Both the position numbers and the translations under genes were made by a program. This document shows, piece by piece, positions 1-7,860 of a stretch of DNA of 64,000 nt. Under the pieces are notes generated by a model. That model had not been told where the DNA came from, did no database searches, and saw only the letters and a program-made list of their open reading frames with translations. The stretch is from Terriglobia bacterium (GTDB taxonomy: Bacteria; Acidobacteriota; Terriglobia; UBA7540). The DNA lies in contig JASHON010000014.1 of NCBI GenBank assembly GCA_030041095.1, forward strand, positions 1 to 64,000, in the 5' to 3' direction. The stretch's first letter is position 1. Each line of letters begins with the position of its first letter.

Positions 1-989
1 AATGTGGCCATCATCCCGGCAGCGACTTGGGCTGACCAGCCTTTCGATCCCCCGGCCGGCTCGAACGTGGAAGCATGAGCCAGCGCCTCGATCCCCGGCT
101 CGAGCTCCACGAACGCCCCGAACTCCGCTACGCGAGTGACGCGGCCTGGCCGCACTTGGCCCACTTTGTACACCTCAAGCACTCTCGACCAGGGGTCGGC
201 GGAGAGCTGCTTCAACCCGAGTGAGATCTTCTGCTTATCCTCGTCCACGCGCAGAACCTTGACGGTGATCTCGTCACCCGCTTTAACGATTTCTGCAGGG
301 TTTGATACGCGGGACCACGCCATTTCTGACACGTGGAGCAGCCCCTGGACGCCGGCGCCAAGATCGATAAACGCTCCGAAGTCGCGGACGGAGGCGACGC
401 GCCCCGTCATGACTGCATCGGGAACAATCTTCTCGCGAACCTTGCCTGCATTCTCGCGCTGCTGCTCCTCAAGGAGCGCGCGACGGCTGACGACGATGTT
501 CGAGCCGCCCTCCCGGTACTCGATGATGCGGAATGGGTAAACACGCCCTTCGTGCGCCGACGGGTTGGCGCCGCGGAGATCGATCTGGGAAACCGGACAG
601 AAGGCACGACGCCGGCCGATGCGTATCTCGTAGCCGCCCTTAATCTCCCGTTCGACCTTCCCTTCAACCGGCAATCCACTTTGGAAGGCAGCTTCGAACT
701 GCCGGTCGCTCGCGGCCGCTCCGGCCAGCTTGCGGGAGAGCGTCAGTCCTCCTGACGTCGATACCACGATCCCCTGAATCAGATCGCCCACCGCGACCTC
801 GAACTCGCCGCCGGCGTTCTTCAATTCGGCGATGTCCAGCACCGCCTCACCCTTGCGGCCTACGTCGACTAACGCCACCTCCGGGCCGATGGCGACGATC
901 CTGCCCTCGACGAGCGCGCCTTGCTCAAGGCGCTTGGCTTGGACGGAAGCCTCGAACATCGCGGCAAAGTCTTCCGAATGATCGCTCAC
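1..989 (-). CDS. S1 RNA-binding domain protein (ribosomal protein S1-like), 5' part only
   Basis: The reverse strand is open from 989 to the left edge, giving the first 329 codons with no stop. The translation is a chain of S1 (OB-fold) RNA-binding repeats at about residues 22-95, 105-175, 190-260 and 275 onward. The third repeat shows the typical RVASVRDFGAFIDLG...LLHVSEM pattern and the fourth VTRVAEFGAFVELEPGIEAL. Such proteins bind mRNA, on the 30S subunit for RpsA or as free S1-like factors. The first two repeats (RAFCPVSQIDLR, FRIIEY...VVSRRALLEEQ) resemble the shorter S1-like proteins more than canonical RpsA, but the C-terminus is missing so this is not settled. The GTG start is chosen because GAGGAG lies 6 nt upstream, and the ATG in between (ATGCTGTGA) stops at once. 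Confidence 0.85.
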   Translation of the reverse strand, partial: MSDHSEDFAAMFEASVQAKRLEQGALVEGRIVAIGPEVALVDVGRKGEAVLDIAELKNAGGEFEVAVGDLIQGIVVSTSGGLTLSRKLAGAAASDRQFEAAFQSGLPVEGKVEREIKGGYEIRIGRRRAFCPVSQIDLRGANPSAHEGRVYPFRIIEYREGGSNIVVSRRALLEEQQRENAGKVREKIVPDAVMTGRVASVRDFGAFIDLGAGVQGLLHVSEMAWSRVSNPAEIVKAGDEITVKVLRVDEDKQKISLGLKQLSADPWSRVLEVYKVGQVRPGRVTRVAEFGAFVELEPGIEALAHASTFEPAGGSKGWSAQVAAGMMAT

Positions 990-1477
990 AGCATGCTCCT
1001 CGTTATGGTTGGGCTTCGTTCACTGGCACTCGTTCCCTCGTGCCTGCACGAACGCACCTAGCGATTTTACCAGCAGGACCAAATCATAAGAAGGGCCAAC
1101 TCAACCGGCCTCACGGTAAATTGGTTCTGACGGGGGGCTGAAAAAACACTTCGGGTCATGTCATGCTGAGCATAGCGAAGCATCCCGGCATTTGAAAAAT
1201 CAAGCAAATGCAGTGATCCTTCGTCGCCCTGGCTCCTCAGGATGACAGCGTCGCCCGTTTTCAACAAGCGCCAAGCATGCTTCTGGCAACTTGAAGCTCA
1301 GAACAAAATTACCCTGCAACCGGCCTCGATCGGTTCACCTGTGAGGCCCTGCTGGGGTCTGGCCGGTTGCTGAACAACCCCATCTGCTGTCCTGTGTTGT
1401 AAGCTATATTGCATCGCTTGTTCAGCGGCCGTCTGTGTGCGTATACTTTGATCTCTTCTTCGCGAGGATCCGGGAAT
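990..1477. other. intergenic region between S1 gene and sigma factor
   Basis: This 488-bp gap separates the leftward S1-domain gene from the rightward sigma factor, so it should hold both promoters. No convincing gene is visible on either strand. It contains a dispersed-repeat-like block (about 1150-1265). No clear -35/-10 pair could be picked for the sigma factor. Confidence 0.5.
1150..1265. repeat. dispersed intergenic repeat (CATGCTGAGC...GATGACA type)
   Basis: The block reads GTCATGCTGAGCATAGCGAA, then GCATCCCGGC, and ends TCCTCAGGATGACAG. CATGCTGAG near one end and CTCAGGATGACA near the other are imperfect inverse complements. Very similar sequences occur as dispersed intergenic repeats in many bacterial genomes and give spurious LRSQGDEGSLHLLD...MLRYAQHDM peptides. 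Recognition is from memory of that family, and there is no second copy in this window. Confidence 0.4.
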
Positions 1478-2080
1478 ATGGTTGGAGCGAGTTCTGCTTA
1501 CAGGAAATTTCGGGAGAAGCCTGACCCCGATTGGGAGCGCCGGACCGTGCTGGCAATACAGGGCGGTGAATTGGAATGGTTCGCTACTCTCTACGACGCC
1601 TACTATCATCGAGTTTATAACCAGGTCCTTTATTCAATCGGAGACGAGCTGCAGGCCCAGGATTTGCTCCAGTCGATATTTCTGAAGGTGTTCCGCGGGC
1701 TCCGGTATTTTCGGTTTGAGTCAAGCCTATCCACCTGGATTTACCGGATTGCGCGCAACGAATGTCAGGATTTCAGCCGCCGTAAGAGGCCGCCGCTCGT
1801 GCCGCTCGAATTGATTCGCGGCAGAAACGAGGAGATGGATTCCCGAGCGCTTTCGGAAGACCAGCACGCGGCGCAGGAACGCTTCGGGATCATCCATCGA
1901 GCGGTCATGCAATTACCGGTTAAGCTCCGTGAAGTCGTGGTGCTGCGATACCTGGAAGACCTTTCCTATGAAGAGATCGCGAACGTTCTCGCGTGTTCGT
2001 CTGGAACCGTAGCTTCGAGGCTGAGCCGGGCTTTGGAGGCTTTAGCAAAACGTCTCTGTCCATTGAGGGAATCACTGTAG
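1478..2080 (+). CDS. RNA polymerase sigma factor, sigma-70 family, ECF subfamily
   Basis: A 200-residue protein of the usual ECF length. Region 2 lies at about residues 35-100 (YDAYYHRVYNQVLYSIGD, then DLLQSIFLKVFRGL and FRFESSLSTWIYRIARNE). Region 4 lies at about 140-190, with a helix-turn-helix reading YLEDLSYEEIANVLACSSGT followed by VASRLSRALEAL. It should direct RNA polymerase to a small regulon under control of the anti-sigma factor encoded 20 bp downstream. The start at 1478 is preferred over in-frame codons farther upstream because GAGGATCCGGGAAT precedes the ATG as a ribosome-binding site, and the extra N-terminal residues have no family counterpart. The regulon cannot be inferred from the window. 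Confidence 0.93.
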   Translation: MVGASSAYRKFREKPDPDWERRTVLAIQGGELEWFATLYDAYYHRVYNQVLYSIGDELQAQDLLQSIFLKVFRGLRYFRFESSLSTWIYRIARNECQDFSRRKRPPLVPLELIRGRNEEMDSRALSEDQHAAQERFGIIHRAVMQLPVKLREVVVLRYLEDLSYEEIANVLACSSGTVASRLSRALEALAKRLCPLRESL

Positions 2081-2100
2081 AGCAAGCAAGGAGTCGGAAA

Positions 2101-2826
2101 ATGAGTTGTTGGCGGCCTGGATTGCGAAAAAAGCTCCTACCATATCTTGACGGGGTGTTGACGCCGCCGGAGCATTCGAGTGTCGAAGCTCATCTGCTAG
2201 GGTGCGTCAGTTGCCGCGAGGCGTTGTGGCGTATCCGCATGGGCCGGAGAATGGCACAGCAAATTCCCCGGGTTTCTCCCCCGGAAACCTCCGAGGCTGC
2301 ATTCCGAGCCTTGGCGCCACGAGTCACGGCAAAAGCAGAGGATCGCAGCCGGCGATCTTGGAGCTGGCCGGACTGTCTGGAGCGATTTGCAACACCGCGT
2401 GTGGTCCTGATACTCGCGGCCGTCATCATTGTTCAACTGGCGTTCTTCGCTCTCTTCAGCCGGAAGGTTTTACTGGGTGAAAGGAGCCTTAGCTCAAACG
2501 GCATCAGCTATTCTTATTTGCACGGCTTCCGCTCCATCAGCATCCAAGACATTCGACTGGACATTCAGCCTCACATTGCCACTGAGGGCTACGTGAAGGA
2601 CGTGCATCTTAACCGGAGCGAAGGAGTCATCGCCTTCAGGCTGGTCAGCCAGCCGAACGCCATGAAGCCGTTCGTGGTGTGCGAGATTTTACGCCCCATG
2701 CAACTAACCGTCCCGGAGGACGGCAGTCACGTCCGTGTTTACGGCGTCTCGCGATACGACGCTCAACGGAATCATGACTGGTACGAAGTTAATCCCGTGC
2801 TCGGCATTGCGCAACTGCCGCGGTAA
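2101..2826 (+). CDS. anti-sigma factor with zinc-finger (zf-HC2) domain and one membrane segment
   Basis: This 241-residue protein is encoded 20 bp after the ECF sigma factor, with AAGGAGTCGGAAA before its ATG. Residues 10-45 form a zf-HC2/anti-sigma zinc-finger domain with ligands H31-x3-C35-x2-C38. One transmembrane helix (VVLILAAVIIVQLAFFALFS) lies at about residues 100-120, and the rest (about 120 residues) would be extracytoplasmic. Proteins of this layout hold the cognate sigma factor at the inner membrane face until a periplasmic signal releases it. The C-terminal sensor part is not recognised. The translation begins well downstream of the first in-frame codon, which lies inside the sigma gene. 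Confidence 0.88.
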   Translation: MSCWRPGLRKKLLPYLDGVLTPPEHSSVEAHLLGCVSCREALWRIRMGRRMAQQIPRVSPPETSEAAFRALAPRVTAKAEDRSRRSWSWPDCLERFATPRVVLILAAVIIVQLAFFALFSRKVLLGERSLSSNGISYSYLHGFRSISIQDIRLDIQPHIATEGYVKDVHLNRSEGVIAFRLVSQPNAMKPFVVCEILRPMQLTVPEDGSHVRVYGVSRYDAQRNHDWYEVNPVLGIAQLPR

Positions 2827-2849
2827 AGCGGACCTTGATCGTTCCCGTA

Positions 2850-2922
2850 GCGCCGGCTTCCAGCCGGCAAGATGCCGGCGCACCGTTCGCGGTGGCGTCG
2901 AGTTTTTCCGCAGCTTGTGAAG
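2850..2922 (+). repeat. partial copy of the GTAGCGCCGGC palindromic element
   Basis: Contains GTAGCGCCGGCTTCCAGCCG, then GCAAGATGCCGGCGCACC, and the right-end block GTCGAGTTTTTCCGCAGCTT. This is the right half of the element that is complete at 60930-61066 and, inverted, at 54311-54441. The left terminal inverted repeat is missing here. Confidence 0.75.
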
Positions 2923-3049
2923 CCTCCCTACTTTGAAGCCTGAAAAGCGTGTCGAAGGCGCGGACCAAACAGAGGCATCCGTCCGTCTTCAAGACAGTAG
3001 CAATAGAGGGACCGTTGGGAGCGCTGCTGCGCCATCGTCTCCTCCGCCG

Positions 3050-3796
3050 CTAGTCTTGATTGGTTTCGTAAATGCACTTGAATACGTGCGCCCAAATGGC
3101 ATTGAGGAGTCCTCCGCCGTCTTTGGCCACCACTTCGTCCCACGCGAGTTGCGTCTCCCAATCATCGCCATCCACGTAGTGATGATCGTTAACGAATGCG
3201 AAATTGCTGATATTAAGTATCCATTCGTCCGGATTGGTTTCCACAAATGAATTGAGCAGCGCCTTGATTTTGTTAAAGCTTGCATAGTGTTCTTCGTCCA
3301 GGACTCTTGCGAGCACGTACGGATCGCTCTTGACCAGAGCTGGCAGTGGATAATTGAAATTCACCGCATAGTTGTAGTTTCCCCTGGTAGGTTTCGTCAG
3401 GGGCAAGTGCAGGACCCTAAGCATCACGGTGCAGAATCCACAATGTGGCTCAGTCGTCTGAAAATCTTGTGGCCCAACATCCGTAAGATCTGCCTTGATG
3501 ACGGCGCCCAGGACCAAGCGCCATTGATTCGTCTCAAGCATATGGTTGAGAGCCATCATTTCCGAGTGCATGTTCGCTGTCGTCTTAAAGGTGCGCTGTC
3601 TGCCGTCATTGCATCGAACTGTGGTCGTAGCCTTTTGGGCCCCTTTCATGTTGTAAGGGTGAAACTTGCCGATCCCGTCCCGAATGGTGATCAGGGAACG
3701 TGTTGTAGACGGAATGAAACGGGCTGTATGGCTGCGGGCCATGTTGGCACTCCGCCAGCGGAACTTCCGCTGTTCACGTAGTCTGGTTCGTCCCAT
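3050..3796 (-). CDS. cytidine-deaminase-fold protein, toxin-like
   Basis: A 248-residue protein with the zinc-dependent deaminase signature: H77-S-E79 in MHSEMMAL and P117-H-C119-G-F-C122 in TTEPHCGFCTVML, about 40 residues apart as in nucleotide deaminases and many polymorphic-toxin deaminases. His77 and the two cysteines would bind zinc, and Glu79 would be the proton shuttle. No signal peptide or membrane segment is visible, and the first 60 residues are basic. The start has GGGAGAG 4-10 nt upstream. It stands alone, with no immunity gene recognisable beside it, but lies in a stretch with other toxin-like genes. The substrate (free nucleotide, DNA, RNA or other) cannot be told. An ordinary metabolic deaminase is less likely because the flanking sequence matches none that I recognise. 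Confidence 0.65.
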   Translation of the reverse strand: MGRTRLREQRKFRWRSANMARSHTARFIPSTTRSLITIRDGIGKFHPYNMKGAQKATTTVRCNDGRQRTFKTTANMHSEMMALNHMLETNQWRLVLGAVIKADLTDVGPQDFQTTEPHCGFCTVMLRVLHLPLTKPTRGNYNYAVNFNYPLPALVKSDPYVLARVLDEEHYASFNKIKALLNSFVETNPDEWILNISNFAFVNDHHYVDGDDWETQLAWDEVVAKDGGGLLNAIWAHVFKCIYETNQD

Positions 3797-4020
3797 AACT
3801 CTCCCGTCTTAACCAAGAACTCCCATTCGAATACAGTTAAGGAATAAAGAGTATCACGCGCCCGGGGACCGGGATCGAACTGTAAAAGAATTCATGGCAA
3901 CCACTGCAAGGCATGTCTTCGCGACGAACGCTGAAGCCGTGTTCTGAGCCAGAGCGCGCGAATGGAGCGCGCTGCATACATTTTGCACCACGCCGCCCTT
4001 GATTTCCGTATTCGATATAT

Positions 4021-4893
4021 ATGACGAAGTTTCACCTGGTGGCTGCCGATGTCCTCTGCGCTGCGATGGCGCTCGCAGGGGCACGTGGCTCGGCCTCGTC
4101 CTTGACCGCCAGCGCCATCATGGCTCGCGTGGCGATGAATCAAGACCGCAGCAACAAGCTGCGGGCCGAATATGTGTATCGCCAGCACGTTGAATCCATC
4201 GCCCGGAAAACCAATGGCCGGGTGACGTGCCGGGAAACCGCGGACTACCTCGTGATTCCTTTCGCCGACGCCACGAAGAAAGAGCTGAAAGCGATCACCG
4301 TGCAGTTCCGGCGCAAAGGCTGCGAAGTGGTGCTCCACGCGAAGCCAAAGAACAGCGTCCCCATCGATTGCGACGTTGCCGATAGCTTTACTGAGGGCTT
4401 GCTGGACAGCAAGACGAAGGACTCCGTGGATAAAGACCTGTTTCCATTAACATCCGCCGAACAAAAGAAGTACGCCTTTCGGCTGATCGACGCGGAAGAC
4501 CTCAACGGGGAGCGTGTCTATCGCATCGCTTTTCGGCCCCAAAACCAGCGGGAGTTCACGTGGAAAGGGCAGGCATATATTGACGCGCACGACTTCGAGC
4601 CAGTCGATATTTACACGCGGATGGCGCGCCGTCTACCTTTGGCCGTTCGCGCTTTCCTGGTGGCGCTGCCCGGCCTCGGGTTCAACATTCAATACCGGCG
4701 CCAGCCCGGTGGGGTCTGGTTCCCATCGACATTCGGCACGGAGTTCCGGATGCGCCTGGTGATGTTCTATCGGCGGATTTACACGGTTTCAATCAGTAAC
4801 ACCGGCTTTGAGCGGACGAGCGTGAAAACACGCATGAAAGTTGTGGGTCCGGTAGCGAAGGTGGGAGAAAAAAGCCAGGCGCGCCCGCTGTGA
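4021..4893 (+). CDS. secreted outer-membrane lipoprotein-sorting (LolA)-like protein
   Basis: A 290-residue protein with an N-terminal hydrophobic stretch (LVAADVLCAAMALAGARGSA) that looks like a signal peptide. The middle and end show alternating beta-strand patterns, including FRLIDAEDLNGERVYRIAFR, then EFTWKGQAYIDAHDFEPVDI and VSISNTGFERTSVKTRMKVV. These resemble the LolA/LppX/MucB-type half-barrel proteins often annotated as outer membrane lipoprotein-sorting proteins in Acidobacteriota. This is pattern recognition, not a conserved catalytic motif. No good ribosome-binding site precedes the ATG at 4021, which is embedded in ATATATATG, so the start is uncertain. It is transcribed opposite to both neighbours and has no obvious operon partner. 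Confidence 0.6.
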   Translation: MTKFHLVAADVLCAAMALAGARGSASSLTASAIMARVAMNQDRSNKLRAEYVYRQHVESIARKTNGRVTCRETADYLVIPFADATKKELKAITVQFRRKGCEVVLHAKPKNSVPIDCDVADSFTEGLLDSKTKDSVDKDLFPLTSAEQKKYAFRLIDAEDLNGERVYRIAFRPQNQREFTWKGQAYIDAHDFEPVDIYTRMARRLPLAVRAFLVALPGLGFNIQYRRQPGGVWFPSTFGTEFRMRLVMFYRRIYTVSISNTGFERTSVKTRMKVVGPVAKVGEKSQARPL

Positions 4894-4995
4894 GGCTCGC
4901 GGAATGCGGTAATCAAGCGGATGGTGCTGAACGCCAACGGCCTCACCTCATCAAAGGCCGCATCGGCCGGGCCTCGGAGCCCGCGATCAGCGCAC

Positions 4996-5907
4996 TCAAT
5001 AGAAAGTCGTCACCGCGCGTGGGTCAATCTGGCGGACGACGATGTTGTAGCCCGAAGGATCGTTCTTGCCGTCCACGCCCTGGTACTTGAAGTTCCAATT
5101 GCAAACTTTACAGATATCGGTAAATTTGAACTTCCCGTATGCCGAATTCGTGCCAGTCTCGTATTGGAGCATGTAGACCCCGCCTTCGGGATTGGGCGAC
5201 CCGTCTGTATTGTTGCAGGCCACGGCATTGTTATCACCGAGCGAGACGCCCCAGTGGCAAGTGGTTTTGTCGCCCTTTTTATGGATGTTCCACATATATC
5301 CCAGAGGGATGTTATCCCACCCGTCGGGCTGCAGCTCGACCCCGTCGCCCAGATAGCGGTTAGCGCAATTGCCATCGAGCTGCTGGCCCTCTTTTGCAAG
5401 CCAGCGCTTGGAGACAAACCCGGCTGCAAACAGCCACGTCTTCACGCCGTTATAGCACACCGGGCCGGCGCCCACGTTGTCATCGGCACGAGTCCGTGCA
5501 AGGACGTCGACGGTGCCTGTGGGATGGCAGATGCGAGTGGAGGCGCTCGCAAGGTCCGCAAGGCTCGCACCGGTCTTCCTTACGAAGTAAAGGATCTCCT
5601 GGTTCACTTGTTGAACGGATTTGCTCCGAAAGCTGTTCCGGAGCCTGTCCAGTCCGGCTTGATCGATATTGATCTGGTGCGCGTGAGGCGCCCGCAGGTA
5701 AGCGATGACGCAAAGTAAGAAGGCCCGCACCGCCTGGTGCTGCTCCGGAGTGCCCGAGTGCCAATAGCCGGCGCCGCCGAGAGATATTTGCTGGCCCGCC
5801 AGCGCCTTATTCGTAATCTTGTGGTTAACGTCGTCCGCCAACTGCACGTCCACGCCGCTCAAGTAGAGTATGGACTCATTGAGTCGTTCCTGATCGCTTC
5901 TTGCCAC
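4996..5907 (-). CDS. papain-like/NlpC-type Cys-His protein, putative effector
   Basis: A 303-residue protein with no signal peptide. C151 starts a helix-like segment (CYNGVKTWLFAAG) and H218 sits in HWGVSLGDNNAVA on a predicted beta strand. This Cys-helix then His-strand order is that of papain-like NlpC/P60 and related amidase or peptidase folds. The N-terminal 110 residues are polar and helical, and the C-terminus has two CxxC-like cysteines (ICKVC). GTG is used as start (5907) with GAGAGAGA upstream, so initiation is only moderately supported. It shares size, orientation and isolation with the toxin-like proteins at 3050-3796 and 7861-8709, although the sequences are not similar. The function is not established; peptidoglycan hydrolase, peptidase or acyl-modifying toxin are possible. 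Confidence 0.6.
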   Translation of the reverse strand: MARSDQERLNESILYLSGVDVQLADDVNHKITNKALAGQQISLGGAGYWHSGTPEQHQAVRAFLLCVIAYLRAPHAHQINIDQAGLDRLRNSFRSKSVQQVNQEILYFVRKTGASLADLASASTRICHPTGTVDVLARTRADDNVGAGPVCYNGVKTWLFAAGFVSKRWLAKEGQQLDGNCANRYLGDGVELQPDGWDNIPLGYMWNIHKKGDKTTCHWGVSLGDNNAVACNNTDGSPNPEGGVYMLQYETGTNSAYGKFKFTDICKVCNWNFKYQGVDGKNDPSGYNIVVRQIDPRAVTTFY

Positions 5908-6510
5908 AGTGTCTCTCTCTTATGCGGCCACCGGAAGTGGCGACACGCTATGCTTTGTGAAGCAGCTCAACGTTTTTCTCACAGACGATGCCGGGACTCT
6001 TGGAACGGTCGCTTGTAGGGGAAGAACGATCCTCCGCAAGATTATTCCGCAATCCGCCAGACGTGGAATTATACAACATCGGCGCTCTATTCTCAGCAGT
6101 TCCGCCCGCATTTCAGCCCCGGCATTTTACCCTCGTGGGAAGCGCGTGACCCATAATCCGACCTCGACGCTCTCCCCCTGTTGCTGTGGGGCCACATTCG
6201 CCGGCAGACGGGCCCGAGCGTCGGCATGACGCTTTGCGTAGCGCCGGCATCTTGCCGGCCTTGAAAAATGCCGCCGCGGCGGCGCTTTGCGCCGACCCCC
6301 GTTTTCGAGGTCCGCGCTTGCTTCGCCTGAGGCTCGATGCGAATTTATTTTTTTATTCGCGAACCCCCGGCGCGAGTTTTCGGCTAACTCCCCCATCGCA
6401 GCTAAAGGAAGAACTTGGCACGGTTTTTCAGATACAGGATTCCCCTCATTGGCCAGCATCAGGGAGATTGTAGGTCGGCAGAAGTGCGAAAGCCAGCGGT
6501 TTCACAGGGG
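5908..6510. other. 603-bp intergenic region with palindromic repeats
   Basis: No gene is supported here. The left part should hold the promoter of the leftward papain-like gene. The centre (about 6238-6325) carries a GTAGCGCCGGC-type palindrome and a GAGGTCCGCG motif that recurs at 7620-7750. Confidence 0.5.
6238..6325. repeat. GTAGCGCCGGC-family palindromic repeat cluster
   Basis: GTAGCGCCGGCATCTTGCCG is followed by GCCTTG and then by GCCGCCGCGGCGGC. CGAGGTCCGCGCTTGC follows about 30 bp later. The first motif is shared with the elements at 2850, 43036, 54311 and 60930; the last is shared with the block at 7621-7747. Confidence 0.6.
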
Positions 6511-6924
6511 TTAGAGCTGCACGACAGATAGGTCGGGGATCATCTGGAAGTGGCGGAGATTTGCAGTTGCTACCTGGTAGCCTAGCCACAGCGCTGTGGC
6601 TCCGATCAACAGGTCTTCGAAGGCGATGCTGACACCGCGAGCGCCCTGCTCGCCCTCGACGCGCCCTGCCAGTTCTGCGATCTCAACCGTTACCGGATGC
6701 ACGACCATGTCGCGCCGGAGCTCTGTCGTAAACGCCTGCCGTCGCGTTCGGTCGGCATCACTCTTGGCGCGATAGATGCCGTGCGTCAGTTCCACCAAGC
6801 TCACGACCGAAAGCGCAGCGTGCTGTTCTCCACACGTGCTCTGTACGCGCTGAACGATGGCCTGCACACTCTCCCCTCGGCGTTCTCCCGCAATGAGCAC
6901 GCTGGTATCGAGGATTATTCCCAT
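6511..6924 (-). CDS. vapC: VapC-family toxin, PIN-domain ribonuclease
   Basis: A 137-residue PIN-domain protein of normal VapC length. Acidic active-site residues are visible: D6 in ILDTSVLI, E45 in SLVELTHG and D104 in AFEDLLIGATAL, with the usual C-terminal NLRHFQMIPDL segment. VapC toxins are Mg-dependent endoribonucleases that cut tRNA or rRNA when not held by the antitoxin. The gene overlaps the upstream antitoxin gene by 10 nt (6915-6924), the classical order and coupling of vapBC operons. All catalytic positions I can check are intact, so it is probably functional. Confidence 0.92.
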   Translation of the reverse strand: MGIILDTSVLIAGERRGESVQAIVQRVQSTCGEQHAALSVVSLVELTHGIYRAKSDADRTRRQAFTTELRRDMVVHPVTVEIAELAGRVEGEQGARGVSIAFEDLLIGATALWLGYQVATANLRHFQMIPDLSVVQL

Positions 6925-7217
6925 GAGGAGATTTCGCGCGGCTTACGGCTCTTGATGATCTCTTCCAGGTCGGCGGCGAAATCCGGGTCGAGCGTCGGCT
7001 CGTAGCCCAGCTCGGCGGCGTGCTTCTTTGCCAGCACGATGGATTCGGAGAGCAGACGGGGACGGCACTCGTCGCCAGCGGGATGCACCACGGCCACCGG
7101 CTGAGAGTCGTGCTCGATCACCACTTCCGCGCCGGCGCGCACCCGCACCAGCAAGGTGGCGAAGTCCTTCGCGGCTTCTTCATCCGAGATGTGAATGACG
7201 GGCTGTGCCATGCCCAT
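6915..7217 (-). CDS. vapB: VapB/Phd-type antitoxin
   Basis: A 100-residue protein (98 if the second ATG at 7211 is used). The N-terminal half (VIHISDEEAAKDFATLLVRV, then RAGAEVVIEHDSQPVAVVHP) is the Phd/YefM-like DNA-binding fold that represses its own promoter. The C-terminal half (LDPDFAADLEEIIKSRKPRE) is the flexible region that would wrap the toxin. It overlaps vapC by 10 nt, consistent with translational coupling and with antitoxin being made first. The stretch before the start contains GAGG and a perfect TATAAT only a few bases from the ATG, so the transcript may be leaderless. Confidence 0.88.
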   Translation of the reverse strand: MGMAQPVIHISDEEAAKDFATLLVRVRAGAEVVIEHDSQPVAVVHPAGDECRPRLLSESIVLAKKHAAELGYEPTLDPDFAADLEEIIKSRKPREISSWE

Positions 7218-7218
7218 G

Positions 7219-7224
7219 ATTATA
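7219..7224 (-). promoter_or_regulatory. TATAAT -10 box touching the vapB start
   Basis: On the reverse strand TATAAT is followed by seven bases and then the second in-frame ATG of vapB (7211-7209). A transcript starting 8 nt after the box would begin exactly at that ATG. No good -35 hexamer is seen at the usual distance. Confidence 0.4.
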
Positions 7225-7226
7225 CC

Positions 7227-7595
7227 TCAGCGCTTGCCCAACGAATCGGGAACGCACATGCCGTTTTCACATTTCGAGATCGTCATGTTGCCGAAGCGGC
7301 CGCCGCCGCTCGAACCGTCTGCCGTGTAAGAAAACGCCAGGTTATAGGTTGAATTCCCCGTCGCCACCGCCGTTGAAAGACGATTCAGCGGGTCATAAGT
7401 GTAAAGCGTGGAGTGGCTGAGCGAGGAGTTCACGTTGTCCTTGTAGTAGTAGCCGTTCACGTCGCCGTCGTCATCGCTTGTGGCTTGCGAGGGCATGGAG
7501 CAGCTTGTCGGCGTTCCTACCGCCGAATAATAGTAATTGTACACCAGGCAAAAATCGGCGGTGTGATTCGACGTGTCCCCCAATTCAATCATCAC
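7227..7595 (-). pseudogene. RHS/YD-repeat protein fragment
   Basis: An orphan fragment of about 120 residues containing a YD-repeat core (STLYTYDPLNRLSTAVATGN, then STYNLAFSYTADG and GRFGNMTISKCENGMCVP). This matches the repeated region of large acidobacterial RHS proteins, which are normally more than 1000 residues long. The N-terminal shell and the C-terminal toxin are absent, there is no ribosome-binding site, and the reading frame just happens to be open. It is best read as debris of a former RHS gene. Its place beside toxin-like genes suggests the area once held a polymorphic-toxin locus. Confidence 0.75.
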
Positions 7596-7620
7596 CGGCT
7601 GCAGGCATCAGGCGAATCTG

Positions 7621-7747
7621 CGTAGCGCGGACCTCCGTCTTCGAGGTCCGCGGCTTTTGCCGGCAATCGCCCGACGGGCGTTTGGATGGTGGCTGCTGAG
7701 GAAGCCCCCAAGCCGCGGACCTCAATTACGGAGGTCCGCGCTTGCTC
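7621..7747. repeat. inverted GCGGACCTCC repeat block
   Basis: GCGCGGACCTCCGTCTTCGA, then GGTCCGCGGC, at the left end is mirrored by GCCGCGGACCTCAATTACGG, then AGGTCCGCGC, at the right end. Each arm is itself a hairpin and the two arms face each other across about 70 bp. A related GAGGTCCGCGCTTGC occurs at about 6312. Confidence 0.6.
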
Positions 7748-7860
7748 AGGTTCTTTTCTGACGGATTGAGGATTGGTCCACGAAGTCCATCGGTCTCAGA
7801 TACCCGAGATCCCGCCTCTGCGAGAGGCTCCCGTGGACCAACGTCCGGATGGGCCGAAAC

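Noticed and set aside
1067-1267. Leftward 66-codon frame with the peptide LRSQGDEGSLHLLDFSNAG
   Set aside because: This peptide is the known spurious translation of a dispersed intergenic repeat.
4921-5718. Rightward open frame of 265 codons opposite the papain-like gene
   Set aside because: Its translation is Val/Ala-rich shadow sequence with no motif, while the leftward frame has Cys-helix and His-strand signatures.
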